From the NCBI RefSeq assembly GCF_020921035.1, contig NC_063150.1, forward strand, positions 2,418,001 to 2,482,000: a DNA stretch of 64,000 bases. The letters are read 5' to 3'. A model generated the notes under the pieces. The model did no database searches, was not told the DNA's origin, and worked only from the letters and a program-made list of their open reading frames with translations. Every line of letters starts with the position of its first letter. Position 1 is the stretch's first letter. This document shows, piece by piece, positions 11,454 through 22,844 of this stretch. Source of the stretch: Rhodamnia argentea (lineage: Eukaryota > Streptophyta > Magnoliopsida > Myrtales > Myrtaceae). The position numbers and the translations under genes are program-made.

Positions 11454-11703
11454 AAGAGAGGGTATTGGTCCGAATGGAGAGAACCGATCAAATGTATGAC
11501 GTGGCATGATGAAAGAAAAAGATAAGCCAGGCCGGGATATCGTAACGTATACGGGTTGTACGTCCGGAACAAGAAGGTTTGTCGTACAATTTCGGCGATT
11601 CAAAAAATCAAAGAGTATACCCCCTCCCTCTCCTTTAGTGAGAGGGGTATTGGTTCGAATCGAGAATCGATCAAATGTATGACATGGCATGATGAAAGAA
11701 AAT
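11454..11703. repeat. Local direct duplication, spacing about 185 bp
   Basis: A segment of about 65 bp occurs twice, at about 11454-11520 and 11637-11703. Each copy contains gtattggt(c/t)cgaat, then gatcaaatgtatgac(g/a)tggcat, then gatgaaagaaaa. The copies differ by a few substitutions, so the duplication is not brand new. It lies upstream of GATA1 in non-coding DNA. Confidence 0.7.
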
Positions 11704-12155
11704 GAAATTGGACGAGGTTTCCTTTTATGATAATCCAATTTTCATCGGCAAATTAGACGCGTGAAAGTTACTGTAGGGATGTGGGGATGGGCGTGGGAAA
11801 ATGGGAGCAGAGGATATTTGTGAAGATTGGGTCCCACGAGAGGTGATCGTATGACTCATCGTGGGGTCAGGAGCTGCGCAACAGGTTGCTTTACTGTGGG
11901 CATGATTCCCACGTCGGATTTTCTTACCGTTTCTGGCTGGTGGCATGATCGCAATTAAGGAGAGAAGGCGAGGGCAGAGGTGGGAGAGCGGGCGAGCTTC
12001 CGGGGGGCGGCGGGGATCGAGGGGAGAGAGAGTTTTGAGGCGGGCCGCTCACGGAACGTCCCGAGCGAGGACCCCCCAAAACGCATGAGACGATCTCGAC
12101 GGTGCTCGTACCGCGTACGAGAAGAGCACACGTAGCGGAGCCAATGCCGTCCCGC

Positions 12156-12900
12156 CACGTGGCCGGGGTTTTTGAATTCTTTGGGGGAACGCTTTGACCC
12201 ACTTTGTACTCCGCACGTGGCGCCGAGGATTTGTGCTTTTATGGAATGCCTCCAAAGTTGAATCACTCAGTTCCTACTTCTTCGACCCAAAAAAAAAAAA
12301 AAAATCCTACTTCTAATTGGAAAAAAAAAATCGAGATTACTCTTATCTATCCACCGACCGAATTTGAAAAACAGAATGGCTCGACGTTGTACGCATAGAA
12401 TTCATCTCCGATCCATTAAGTCTCTCGCTTTGTGGGCTGTGTCGGTAGACCATTCTGCCGTAAAATTTTTCTTAAGAAATTTATGATAATAAACAAAATA
12501 AATGACACGCCAGCATTAGTTAGAAAAAAATATATATTTATGCTGTTGAAAATTAAGAATATATTTTATTAAACAGTATTAATGAAAATAGAGCATTCCT
12601 TATTGTCAAATCCAGTTAATTATAAGCTTCATGAACACAAATGACACGTGGCTTTTTTCTGCTTTTGCGGGAAAAAAGGAAAGTGAGAAAAAAAAAATAT
12701 TATGAGACGGTTGATGACATAAAATTGATTAGATACGGTGTTGGGGGTTGGGTGGGGTCCACGGGGCAATTGGGTTGGGGGGAGTTGCATGTGAGAGGGT
12801 CCCACACGCACGTTACGCATGTGGTCGGATGCAACGTCTGCCCGGGGTCAGAATCACATTCCTTTGACCTGCTCTTAATTGAGTACGTGCGTGTCACGTG
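12156..12900. promoter_or_regulatory. Cluster of four CACGTG (G-box) motifs
   Basis: The palindrome CACGTG occurs at 12156-12161, 12214-12219, 12645-12650 and 12895-12900. Three copies are followed by g or gg, giving the CACGTGG form bound by bZIP and bHLH factors. They lie 1.3-2.1 kb upstream of the GATA1 start, the only gene on this side. Light or ABA control of GATA1 through these sites is inference. Confidence 0.4.
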
Positions 12901-14251
12901 CTGTCCGTCGGGTGGGACCCACCCTCTTTTTTTTTTTTTTTTTAACCCTTAATCCCTCGAGCCTACGTTATTTATGAGACTCGTTGGTCGTTCTGATTTC
13001 CTATGCAATCTGGTCCTTCATCGGTGCAATCGAACGCTTTCATCAATAATAACAATGTCATCGCACCCATCTCGGGGGTTGAGGGTGCGAGTGTGACTGA
13101 TTGCAATTGCCGCGACAATTGTGGGTTCCAGCCCCCCTCCCTCCTCCCCCGACCCTTATGTTAAGGATCGTAAATCTAAGCGACGGTTGGTCACTTAAGA
13201 CCAACCGATTCGGGTAATTGTCTTCTTAGGCTTATCCGAAACTATAACACCGAGGCGAGAGGTCGCGGTCAATCGAGGCCGCATGCCTTAGATGAGCGTC
13301 GGAGACTCGATTAAGGGGTGCTGGATTGTCACCTTTGACAACCACCCGACCCAAATTTTGAGAAAAAAGATTAACTATGCAACTTGTTGTACTCATTTTA
13401 TTTACACTAACGCCCGCATCTGTGGTTGTTTTACGATAGATTTATTTCTTTCTATACTTCGATAACTAATTTTGGTTTTCTATTTTATTAATAAAACGGT
13501 GTCGTGTTTAAAGGAGCATAAAGGTCTTTGGGGACAAGCACGTCCATTAGTTGAGTGGTTGTGGTGGTTATGTTAGCTTTTATATCTAAAGCTGTCGATA
13601 TCTTTGAGGGAGACTGTACGAGTTATGGTTGAGAAGATTGGATTTAGATCTCAAGTCTATTGAATTCGAAAGTGAGTGTGTTTCTCTCTGCTCTCTTCTG
13701 CACTTTCTTGCCTTTTCTCTCTCACCCTCTTTCTCGTGAATCTTTTTATGTGTAGATTCGACACCTGTCGAAGAGTGAGGCATCTCTATTCTAATCGGCC
13801 CATCAAATGAGTGAACCGAGTCGGGTTTGGTCGCATCGAGAGCCACCCGATACAAATTGATTCAATCCATATCTGCCATTTTTGTGATGGAGTGTATTTT
13901 TTGCGACATACACCCTCCTCCCAACTCGGACTTGACATGTATGTAGCTCAACTCGGGCTCCAATTCTTGGTAATTCTTCTCCTAAAATTATTGCCGGTGA
14001 AGAATGGGTGATCCCATGAATCGGCTTGGGGGGTCGGTGAGGGAGCTCCGGTCGGATCGTGTCGTGTCGTAAGTTAGGACCTTGCGTGGCACATGTGAAA
14101 TGTGAAAACGTGGGCAAACAACACCTGCGTGGACTAGCTTGGGAGTCTGTTTATGGATGGGGTCGGGTTTAGGTTACAAATCTTCATATTAGTTCCCCGT
14201 GTTAGAAATTTGATCTAAGTTAGCAAAAAAGACCATGTATAGAAATCTATA

Positions 14252-14594
14252 GGAAAAGTGACACAAACATCCCTAAACTTTGGCCTAATGTGCAAGGTGA
14301 TCCCTGAACTTTCAATTTGTTCAATGTGCTCCTTGAACTTTTGGAGCATAATTAACTTAATATCCGAACTATAAGAAAATGTCCAATATCATCTTTGAAC
14401 TTGAATTAATAGAAGGACTACATTAAACATTTTTCTATAATTCGGGGACTAAGTTGAACTTATTCCAAAAGTTTAGGGACCATATTGATCAAATTAAAAA
14501 TTCATGGACCACATTGATTATTGGGTTAAAGTTCATGGACCATATTGGTCAAGTGAAAAGTTCACGAATCATATTGCACATCGAATCAAAATTG
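14252..14594. repeat. Inverted-repeat element, family B copy 1
   Basis: The left part (ggaaaagtgacacaaacatc, then ccctaaactttggcctaatg) and the right part (gttcatggaccatattggtc, gcacatcgaatcaaaatt) are imperfect inverted copies built from short units such as 'ccttgaacttt' and 'aagttcatggacc'. The same units form the elements at 20773-21199 and 52325-52945. It is non-coding. The right end looks truncated. Confidence 0.55.
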
Positions 14595-16223
14595 AAAAAT
14601 TTTAAAAATAGAAAAATAAAATAAAATCTTAAAATTAGCGAATTAAAAGAAAACAAAAAAAAATGGAAAAGGGGAATGAAGCTTCATTGGTATAGAAGCT
14701 TTTGAAAATTGCAAATCAGCTCTAGAAATCATTTGCTACCCGTCGCCATTCCGGCATCGTCGCCATCAGACCCCAAGTCAGCTCGAGCAAGACCTTGCGA
14801 ACTCGACGTTGAAGCGCGAGCACGAAGTTGATGTGAGGTCTAATAAATTTCAATATTGAAATGGCCCTTTTTTCTGTTTAATCCATGGTTCACTTAAGTT
14901 TGGCAAAAGGGATTTGAAAAACCTAATATAAAAGTTAAAAGCTAATTTCCTAAAATTTGAACAAAAAATAAAAAGAAATTTTTTTTAAAACACAGGAAGA
15001 CGACGCTTCTGCTTGACCGCAAGCCTTAGCCAACAGCATCTCCTCGTGAGACCACAGAGGGTCGTCTTCTTCCACGTCCTCTGCATAGTGTTACTCTCTA
15101 TCACGTCAATAGGTTGTTCCTCTTTCACGTCAAGTCAATGGCCCCGGTGCTCAAGGGACGACCAATGGCAGCGATGAGCGATGGGGGGATGGCGACGGCG
15201 CGCAAGCGACGAGGGACAATGACGGTCCTCGAGGGGCGAGCAACATCGGACAACCGTGACCCATGCCTGGAGCTTCTCAGGCCGTGTTAGAATTGGAATT
15301 TCCCGTAGTTGTATTTGGGGCTTGAGCTAATAGTCTAAATGGATTGAACATTGGTCCGGCGGCAAACTCACACTCAGACAGACCCCAATAGAGTGGGGTT
15401 TTGATGTTTCAAACTCATCTCTGACCTGTTTTTAAAATTTCTAATGACTCATGTTCAACCCGACTCGACACCGTAACTGAGTTAAAAATTGGGTTTCCGA
15501 CTCATGTTGCCACCTCTACTGTATCCCTACAAAGATTTCCAAAGTTAAAAGGAGAAGATTTTAGGATTGCCATCACAATCCGCGGAATGAAAGTCAGATG
15601 TAATGGTACAGTGTAGATCTTTTCTTCCTTCATATAGCATTTAAAATCAAAGTCCTAAAAGAAAAACAGAATATGACAACAATGTCATCGACATCAGATC
15701 AAAGAGAAAAATCCTATCTTTCTAAATCCAGCAAATGAAATACCGGTGATAAGCCAAAAGAGAAACTCACTGCACAACAGGTGGAAAAGAGAGCACATTC
15801 TTGCAAGCAACCAATCTTCATCCAATGCTTCACGTTAACTTACAAGGATGTTCCAAATTTTAATCTCTCAAAGCAAGGCGCCTAAGCATTTTAATGGCAA
15901 AGCGTGGCTCACCGTGTTCCTCATTCCTTGGACCAGAACATCTGCACAGCAATCCACCTCTAACAGGCTGAACTGGTCAGCCGTGGCAGCAGAACATGTG
16001 GAATTTCACACCAAAGAATAAAAACCAATCCTTTGCCCGCTAAATAAGTTTGGCTACAACCACCCTTTCAATTCGTTATGCCTCTGTTGATTGGTGTCAT
16101 CAATCTTGGTCCAACGTCGATGGCCATGACTGCTAGCTAAAAAGAATCAGCATATCGAGGAATCTCCGTCACAAAAATTTGGCTCCCAAGGTTCTTCCGA
16201 CAACTTCTACAAGTGGGACTGTG

Positions 16224-19200
16224 TCAATCGAGCACCACACACTGCTGAGACAGAACAGTACCATTGGACAAGAAGTCGACCAAAAACTTCTCCAGTCTTC
16301 TTGCTCCAGGTCCGGGCCTCAATACATCGGCATCTCCCCAAATTGAGCAGGTGTCGTTTCTAGATTCACCCAAACACCACCCACCAGGCACCACTTTGTT
16401 GGGATAGCGCCCCAAAATCTCTCGGTCAATCCGGTCAAGGACCGATTCATCCGTTGGGAATGAGGAGGCAAAGGCCGCTCCACTCTTTATCATATTGTCA
16501 AAGTCATTCGAATCTAGCTCAGGATATTCCCCCTTGATGGATTTGTTAGAAGTGTATTGTAAGTTAGTATTTGCAACGGTACGATTGAATCGGTGAGAAT
16601 TGCATAGTATGGTGGGGAAGTAGTTTGATAGGGATGAAGGCGTGTTTGACAAATACATGAGGAGAGTCCTGGGGAGGTTATCAGTTCCTAGGATGCAGTG
16701 CTCGATGAAGTTGCGGCTTAAAATTCCAAAGGTTGAACCTGTGAAAGAGAAAAATAGACTGTCGGTTTAATTACGCAATGACAGTTGCAAAAGTAAGTTC
16801 CAAAAAATTGCGACAATTTAACCACTCAGCAGCCCAAAAAAAGAAAAAAGAGCAGCAAGATGATGAAAGAACTCATAAACCACTTTAGCTGAAGAAGAAG
16901 CCGATTTTAACTCACCAATAGGGATAACTAAACATAATTGAAAGCAAAATGAAGCTTTGAAATTTCACTGGTGTGCTGTAAATGGTTGTTATGAGCTATA
17001 TGGGCATTCATATTTTTTGTCCAGGTAACATGAGGAAGGTTCAGTCTCATCTGACCGTAATTATCTATTTTATGCAAAAGAGCAGAATTTGCTAGTGATA
17101 AGCAGAAATGGTATCCAGTATGATTAAGATGACATGCACATATTTAAGTTCATGCAAATGTGAATTTAAAAATACAAATTAAGTAGGGGAGAGAGATAAT
17201 TTATTATGTATTGGAGCTGAAGCTCCAAAATCATACATACAAAGGAGATAGCTCCCAGGTACCCAAAGAAGATAATTTTACAGTAAGTGGTGAGATGCAT
17301 AACGATTCAATTAGGTACATGAGACCGCAAGACCATGAATTTGCTGTACTGAATCGGTTGATAACAGGCAATCTCATCGTCTGTAACAAGTAACAAAAAC
17401 AAACAAGTACAGCAGCTATAGAGTATGGAAAACAAATGTAAGTCGGCAAATTACTCCTATTGGTCCACATACTTCGCTAGTTTCATGTAACAAATCAGTA
17501 AAGTTTTAATTTGTTCCATCAAGTCACTAAACTTTCAGTTCATTTCACTTTATGAGTTCTCTCAATGTTAGTCCAACTTTCTTCATAGGTCAATCAACTT
17601 TAGATCACATGATCATTCTCATTATTTATCCGGTGGCTCGTTGATAGGAATGTCAACTATTTCACTTATTAGAAGCATCGTGCCCTACGTGAAAGAAATC
17701 ACAAAGTTGGATGACTATGACGAAAGTGCAAACTGGAGATAGTTATCCAGTTTACAATTTGTCTTTTCTTAGAACTTTTGGCATCCAAGATGTCAATGTG
17801 ACCATACTTTTGAAGCCTGAGTAGAGTAAAATTTGGTGGTGAAGTTGTAGAACCCGCCAGTCCACAGGTTAATGAGACAATTATATTTTGTTTAGAATAT
17901 ATATTAATGACATAACTTATCCCAGCCAATATGGTGGAGATGCGCAGAACTATGAGGGAGGAGCTCACTCCCTAGGACTCAGTGCAACAAACATTGAGTT
18001 ACAAACAATTTAAATAACAAATGGCCACTTGCACTTACAATAACAGCGTGTGCGACCCACCCTGAGATTGACCCAGTGATAAGGGCATTCCCATGCTTTC
18101 AGCTAAGAAATCGATGGCTGTGGGTTCGCTATGGGGACCTCATATTCAAGTGAGGGGCCATGGTGATGGATTCTTAATAGCCGGCTAATTACGATCGTGC
18201 CCTTACATCATAAAGAAACACAAAAAACAAAAGAAGGTGTGGTTTCAAAGCCATGCCCTCCACAAGCCACTCAAGCTCCATAGAAAACCAAGACCTATCC
18301 AAGCGGATACCGGTTTAGCTGTTTAACCACAACTGAACCCTGATTCATTCCAAGTTTTGATCATGATGGGCCAATAAACAAAGCTAGTTCCTGGTTCAAC
18401 AGGTTGAACTGGCTGTTTTAATCTAGTTTTAAGAAAACTAATGTGACATCTCCACATGATTATGGTCGGATTGGCAACGGTAGCATAATCTTATCAGATG
18501 ATCTACGCACAAAGATAAAAGTTGAATGGGTTCTAAAGTACATATTATCCCAAAAGACCTTAAGTGAAAGATAAAAGCCATCCACTCTCTTGCACATCTT
18601 AGGAACATACAGTGAACACACATTAAGGACAATAAAACATGAAGTGGCAAGGTTATTTCATTAAGGTACAATAAATATGTATTATTGTATCAGCTTCCCA
18701 ATTCTCTCTCTTGAATAATATGCTAGCTCATGGTGCATTATATATGCCTATTCCATGTTGAATTAAACAGAAAATTCCCATGCAAAAGTAAATAAGATTT
18801 TATGTTTAGTGAAAAACAAAATTGTCAAGAACAAATAAGGATGTTTCATGTTTAGCAACTTATATTCAAAGCAGGTATTTTCTAGTCGTCAAATGGGAAC
18901 TACATAATCAGATGGGCAATTTAGAAGAGTCTGATGCAAACTAGTTCTAATGATTGAAATGCTGGCGCTGTTACAGTTAAAATATCAAGGATAAAAGAAA
19001 GAGGAACCTTGGAGAAGGATCACAAAGCATAGGAAATAACTCATGCTATGCAATGCTGTGCAACTTGTGTTTCACTTTTCTTTGATTCAGACTAAAACTA
19101 CCATTAGTTGTTCTAAATCGCACCTCTCATTGAGAAGAACGTCAGTTGCCATCAGTAGAAAAGGCAATGTCAAAACACATGAAACTCTTGAAAAAAAATC

Positions 19201-20534
19201 CAATGTAGCCACAGAAGCATGCAGAATGAAAAGGGCACAAACAATAGAACAGCTATCTGGTTGGGTTCTGTGAATGTCATACTAGAAAACAAGACATAGC
19301 AACATAACAAAGAGACACAGAAAACACTGTCTACCCAGTTAATGTCTGAAAACGAGTAAGCAACATCAGAACTTGGATTTCTGGAATAATCTACAGGAAT
19401 TTATGCAAAAAAGAGTCATTTCCACAAGTCTGAAGACAATTCAGGTTTTCGCAACAAAAGATTATCCCTACTTGACAGTTATGGCATTACTTTTTATGAG
19501 CAATGGAAGTTCGGACCTGAGAAGAGCTGGTATGCATCAGGCAAATCACGCTTCTGACTGGCGTAGAACATGTCAGTCTTCTCCGAAAGATAAAGACCCG
19601 GATCCACAATGATTGGTCTCAACTTCCTGGACCTGAAAACAAAAAACCAGAAAACTTCTAATCACTGGCGAGCTCGAAAGGCTACACATTTTCGCCCAAA
19701 AGACAGAATTCAAGCAATAACCAATGTAAGAAAGTGTCCAGAGAGTGAGCTAATATCATACTCTCTCCATCCAATGTAACTGGTGTGGTTCACAAAATTC
19801 AGATCCCTCGGTAAGTAGGACAGTATGTGAAGCAGATCTGCAACTCCAACAGCAAATATTCGATAACCAATCAACAAGTACTAAAAATCAAAACCCAACA
19901 AAATAAAAACAGGTTAACACTTTGTACCATCTTGAGTAACCAGTGGGTAATCAAGAGCGTTGAGATTAACCAACCAATCCCAATTCGGAGCGAGCCGGAG
20001 CAGTATCGAGGCCCCGTGGAGCGTGGCGGAGATCGGGGACGACCCCTTCGGGTAGGCAAAGTCGGCCCTGCCGAGGACGTCGACGTTCTGGGCGGCGCGG
20101 AAGATGGGACTGGACTGGACGGTGAGGGCGAGCGCGTCGCGGTCGGCCTGGGGTGCGAAGCGGTCGAGGTGGAGGAGGTAGTGGTTCTTAGGGTGGTAGA
20201 CGGCGTGGAGCAGGCGGAGGATCCGGCCCGAGTGACCGGCGGATCCGGAGATGAAGTAGGCGATGGAGGGTGGAGGAGAGTCGTCGGAGGAGGGATCGGT
20301 GGGGAAGACGGTGCGGTGGGACTGAGTGTTGGGGAAGAGAAACGGGTCGGGTCGGGGAGGGTGGGAGGAAAGTTGGGAGGAGGAGGAGGAGGAGGAGGAG
20401 AGAGAGAGGAGGAAGAGGAGAGAGAAGAAGGAGGCGGTGAGGATGATGAAGAGGGTGGTTCTGTTCTGGTGGTCCTTGGCAGTCGCCGCGGCGGCGGTTG
20501 CGGCGGTTGTCGGCGACGGTGGTGAGTTTTGCAT
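16224..20534 (-). CDS. GT14 family beta-glucuronosyltransferase-like (GlcAT14)
   Basis: Likely a type II Golgi membrane glycosyltransferase of CAZy family GT14. Characterised plant GlcAT14 members add glucuronic acid to the beta-1,3/1,6-galactan of arabinogalactan proteins. Four minus-strand exons, 20534..19928, 19837..19762, 19632..19517 and 16738..16224, join with consistent phases (1, 2, 1) into 437 residues. A short cytosolic tail precedes one membrane segment at about residues 27-48 and a Ser-rich stem. The catalytic domain shows IAYFISGSAGHSGRILRLLHA, LLHLDRFAP, WLVNLNALDYPLVTQD, DLNFVNHTSYIGW, KLRPIIVDPGLY, MYLSNTPSSLSNYFPTILCN and VVPGGWCLG. Intron 3 is 2.8 kb and holds a SINE-like insert. 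From memory the Arabidopsis counterpart is At3g24040, next to GATA1 there too. The exact sugar specificity is inferred. Confidence 0.92.
18055..18215 (+). repeat. tRNA-derived SINE-like sequence in GT14 intron 3
   Basis: A head like 'gacccagtgataagggc' stands at the A-box position and a B-box-like gtgggttcgctat lies at 18120-18132, about 50 bases downstream. The 3' portion (gacctcatattcaagtgagg ... ccggctaattacgatcgtg) is unrelated to tRNA. The spacing and the tail suggest a SINE rather than a functional tRNA. No clear target duplication was found. Confidence 0.4.
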
Positions 20535-20683
20535 CGTCAGATCGAAACAACCCGTGATCGTTCGAGTCTTCCGATTTGAAAATGCGTTTTGTGTTCTTAC
20601 AGTAAGAAAACAGATTTTCTTACAAGACAGCAGTTTGTGTCACTCTCTCTCTGCGGAGAGAGAGACAGACAGATCTCTCTTTT

Positions 20684-20694
20684 GCTTATATAGG
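20684..20694 (-). promoter_or_regulatory. TATA box of the GT14 gene
   Basis: On the minus strand this reads cctatataagc, a good TATA element about 155 bases upstream of the GT14 start codon at 20534. It is followed by a CT-rich leader with ctctctctccgcagagag. The distance leaves room for a leader of roughly 120 bases. No other TATA-like element lies closer to the ATG. Confidence 0.6.
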
Positions 20695-20772
20695 CTCTTA
20701 GCTGGTTTTTTTTTTTTTTTTTTGGCACAGTGACAATGGTGGATAAGAGTTTTTATTTTTTCCTTTTTTTAC

Positions 20773-21199
20773 GGGATAATAATCTAAATGGACCATGAAC
20801 TTTGAATTAATATGCATTATGGTTCATAAACTTTAAATCTGTTTAATATGGTCCTTAAACTTTAGCCTAATGTTCAATATGATCGGTGAACTTTTGGTTT
20901 GCTCAATGGAATCCCCAGACTTTTGCTCATTTTCAATATAGTCCGTGAGCTATATAAAAATATTCGATGTAGTCATTTCATTACTTTTGGATCGGGTATT
21001 ATGATGAACATTTTTATATAGTCCAAGGACTAAATTGAACATTTACTAAAAATTCAGGGATTGTATTGAACAAGTCAAAAGTTAAGGGATGAAAATACAT
21101 ATTGAGCTAAAGTTTAAGGAATATATTGAACATATTAAAAGTTCATGGACTATATTACACATTAAATCGAAGTTCGGGGACTGTGTGTGTCATTTTCCC
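20773..21199. repeat. Inverted-repeat element, family B copy 2
   Basis: The 427-bp element has the left end gggataataatctaaatgg and the right end gactgtgtgtgtcattttccc. Its interior is made of inverted copies of 'atggaccatgaactttgaat' type units (left) and 'aaagttcatggactatatt' (right). The 9-bp flanks tttttttac and ttcttttat match at 7 of 9 positions, which would suit a Mutator-type insertion, but both are T-rich so this is weak. It sits in the promoter region of the GT14 gene. Confidence 0.6.
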
Positions 21200-21974
21200 T
21201 TCTTTTATTTGCAATATCGTACTTATTATTATAAAAAAAAAAGGTAGATTCTGACAAAAAAAAAAGTAGCTTAATTTTAGAATATTTCTATTTTCAATAC
21301 ATTAGTTCTTGGTTGTAATCTGTGAGTTAATAGCTAAAGCAAATATAAAAAATATGCCCCCACAAGCGTTCCAAAAAAAATGAAAATTTATCACTCGGAG
21401 TAAAAGCGTGAAAATACCCTTCGATCGGGCTATTTTTTGGAACAAGTTATGTACTTCAAATACTTATTTGAAATAAGATCCATTTGAAATCCTTTATTTG
21501 GAATTTTTCCTAAAAAATCGGCGCAATCATTTTTGTTCACCAAATTAATAATTCTAAGTTGATAAGAAATGGTCCAAACAGCTTTAAGTGGGTATTACAT
21601 TAACACGACAATCAAATTAGGAGTGAATAAACAAATAAATTAAGGAAAAAGTGAGAGATGAGAGAGTTTTTTTATTTATTTTTTATCAATAAAGATATAG
21701 AGTTAAAAAATAATAAAAAAATAAAGATATGAAGTTAAGCCTGTGGATTTAATTTCAAAAAAATAGCGACCGCCTGAACCGATGAATTTCAAATGGACAG
21801 AATTCAGTGGGTCAGCTGAAGACCAATCAATCAAACCAGGACTTTACACTTACTGGGATTAATGGGGAAAAGGAAAAACTGAAGCATACAATTTCAACCA
21901 TTGCTTTGGGAATTTCAAATCAAGCTCTTTGTCCAAAACAATTCCAGGACCGGTCCAGGTTTTGATGCCGTCTT
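21200..21974. other. 3' flank of the dirigent gene
   Basis: AT-rich non-coding DNA. 21420-21520 carries a fragment (tatttgaaataagatcc, tttggaatttttcc) resembling the ends of the repeat at 51375-52085. 21850-21974 is likely the 3' UTR of the dirigent gene. No gene is seen. Confidence 0.4.
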
Positions 21975-22733
21975 TCAGTACCTCAAATAGACGGCGATCC
22001 TCAACAGCATCTCCGCGCCGTCGATAACGGGTTGGCCCGGCGAGATGAGCGACCTCACTTCCGCGTACCCGCACGCGTTCCTGAACTTCCCGGTCCCTCC
22101 TGTCACGGACAATTTCGAGAGGGTGGATCCAATCTTATACACGCCGTAAAAGTTGAGGCTATCCCCATACTCGCCACCCTCGATCATGGCCGTGAAGGCC
22201 ATCATCTGCGTGGTCCCGTCAGCCGAGCTCGCGACGTACACACCTTGGGCCTTGCCGATGGGCTGCGACCCCAGCTCGGGGCTCAAGGTCAGGATGTCAT
22301 CAATGACGGTGATCGTGCCGAACCCGAGGCCCAGCCCATCGGGTCCCAACTGGGTCTGGACGCCATTAGGGTTGGGGCCATTGATGGCCGTCCCAGCGAA
22401 CAGGGTCCCTGCAAGGCCTGTCCCTAGAGGGATCCCATTGACCCCATTGACTGTAGGGATTGCACCATTTGCATTGGGAATGACCACACCCCCTCTTGGA
22501 GGAAGGAAGCCCACTGGCTTTGCAAAGGGCACTTGGCCACTGTAGATGTCGCCCAGCAGGCCAGTTATGGGCCTAGCTGTGGGACTGCTCCCCCCAAGAA
22601 TGTCATGCATGTACAGTTCAAGGGCCGGCTCGATCCCGCCCTGGCCCGCAGGAGCCGCGGTTGCAGGCGAGCGTGTGACTCCGATCAGCACCATCACGAA
22701 GAGAATCGAGGGTACTGATGATTTGTGGACCAT
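21975..22733 (-). CDS. Dirigent protein, ESB1/DIR-e type
   Basis: Secreted cell-wall protein. Dirigent proteins steer the coupling of monolignol radicals, and the ESB1-like DIR-e group helps place lignin in the Casparian strip of root endodermis. The gene has one exon of 252 residues starting at the ATG of MVHKSS. An upstream in-frame TTG gives five more residues but is unlikely as a start. A signal peptide spans about 1-26 (hydrophobic SILFVMVLIGV). A Gly/Pro/Asn-rich linker (GGVVIPNANGAIPTVNGVNG) precedes the beta-barrel dirigent domain from about residue 125: GTITVIDDILT, GKAQGVYVASSADGT, MMAFTAMIEGGEYGDSLNFY, LSVTGGTGKFRNACGYAEVR. The protein ends LLRIAVYLRY, like family members. From memory the Arabidopsis counterpart is At3g24020, next to ING1 there as well. 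Confidence 0.93.
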   Translation of the reverse strand: MVHKSSVPSILFVMVLIGVTRSPATAAPAGQGGIEPALELYMHDILGGSSPTARPITGLLGDIYSGQVPFAKPVGFLPPRGGVVIPNANGAIPTVNGVNGIPLGTGLAGTLFAGTAINGPNPNGVQTQLGPDGLGLGFGTITVIDDILTLSPELGSQPIGKAQGVYVASSADGTTQMMAFTAMIEGGEYGDSLNFYGVYKIGSTLSKLSVTGGTGKFRNACGYAEVRSLISPGQPVIDGAEMLLRIAVYLRY

Positions 22734-22830
22734 CTTGTATTTGTTCAAAGTGCTCAGAGCTGTGGTTGTTTTGTGCGTTCAATGATGATCTCCAAACTGA
22801 AGGTGTAGGAGATCAGCAGGGACTTTTGGT

Positions 22831-22840
22831 CTTTTATAAA
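22831..22840 (-). promoter_or_regulatory. TATA box of the dirigent gene
   Basis: The minus strand reads tttataaaag at this position, about 100 bases before the start codon at 22733. Start-site-like A/C-rich sequence lies between the two. It is the only strong TATA element close to this intronless gene. Confidence 0.65.
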
Positions 22841-22844
22841 GGGA

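Larger units (their letters stand above)
11030..16223. other. Intergenic region between GATA1 and the GT14 gene
   Basis: About 5 kb without a gene I can support. 11030-12450 is GATA1 upstream DNA. 12451-12640 is AT-rich. 13100-13400 is GC-rich and may be an old retroelement fragment, though I recognise no domain. 14252-14594 is a repeat listed separately. 14750-15270 has short GC-rich stretches in no conserved frame. 15550-16223 is probably the 3' UTR and flank of the minus-strand GT14 gene. Short open frames in this interval read like chance. Confidence 0.4.

Noticed and set aside
19827-20733. 232-codon plus-strand open frame rich in Gly, Glu and Arg
   Set aside because: It is the antisense of GT14 exon 1, whose minus-strand reading matches a known family.
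22032-22545. Plus-strand open frames of about 130 codons
   Set aside because: Antisense shadows of the dirigent coding region.
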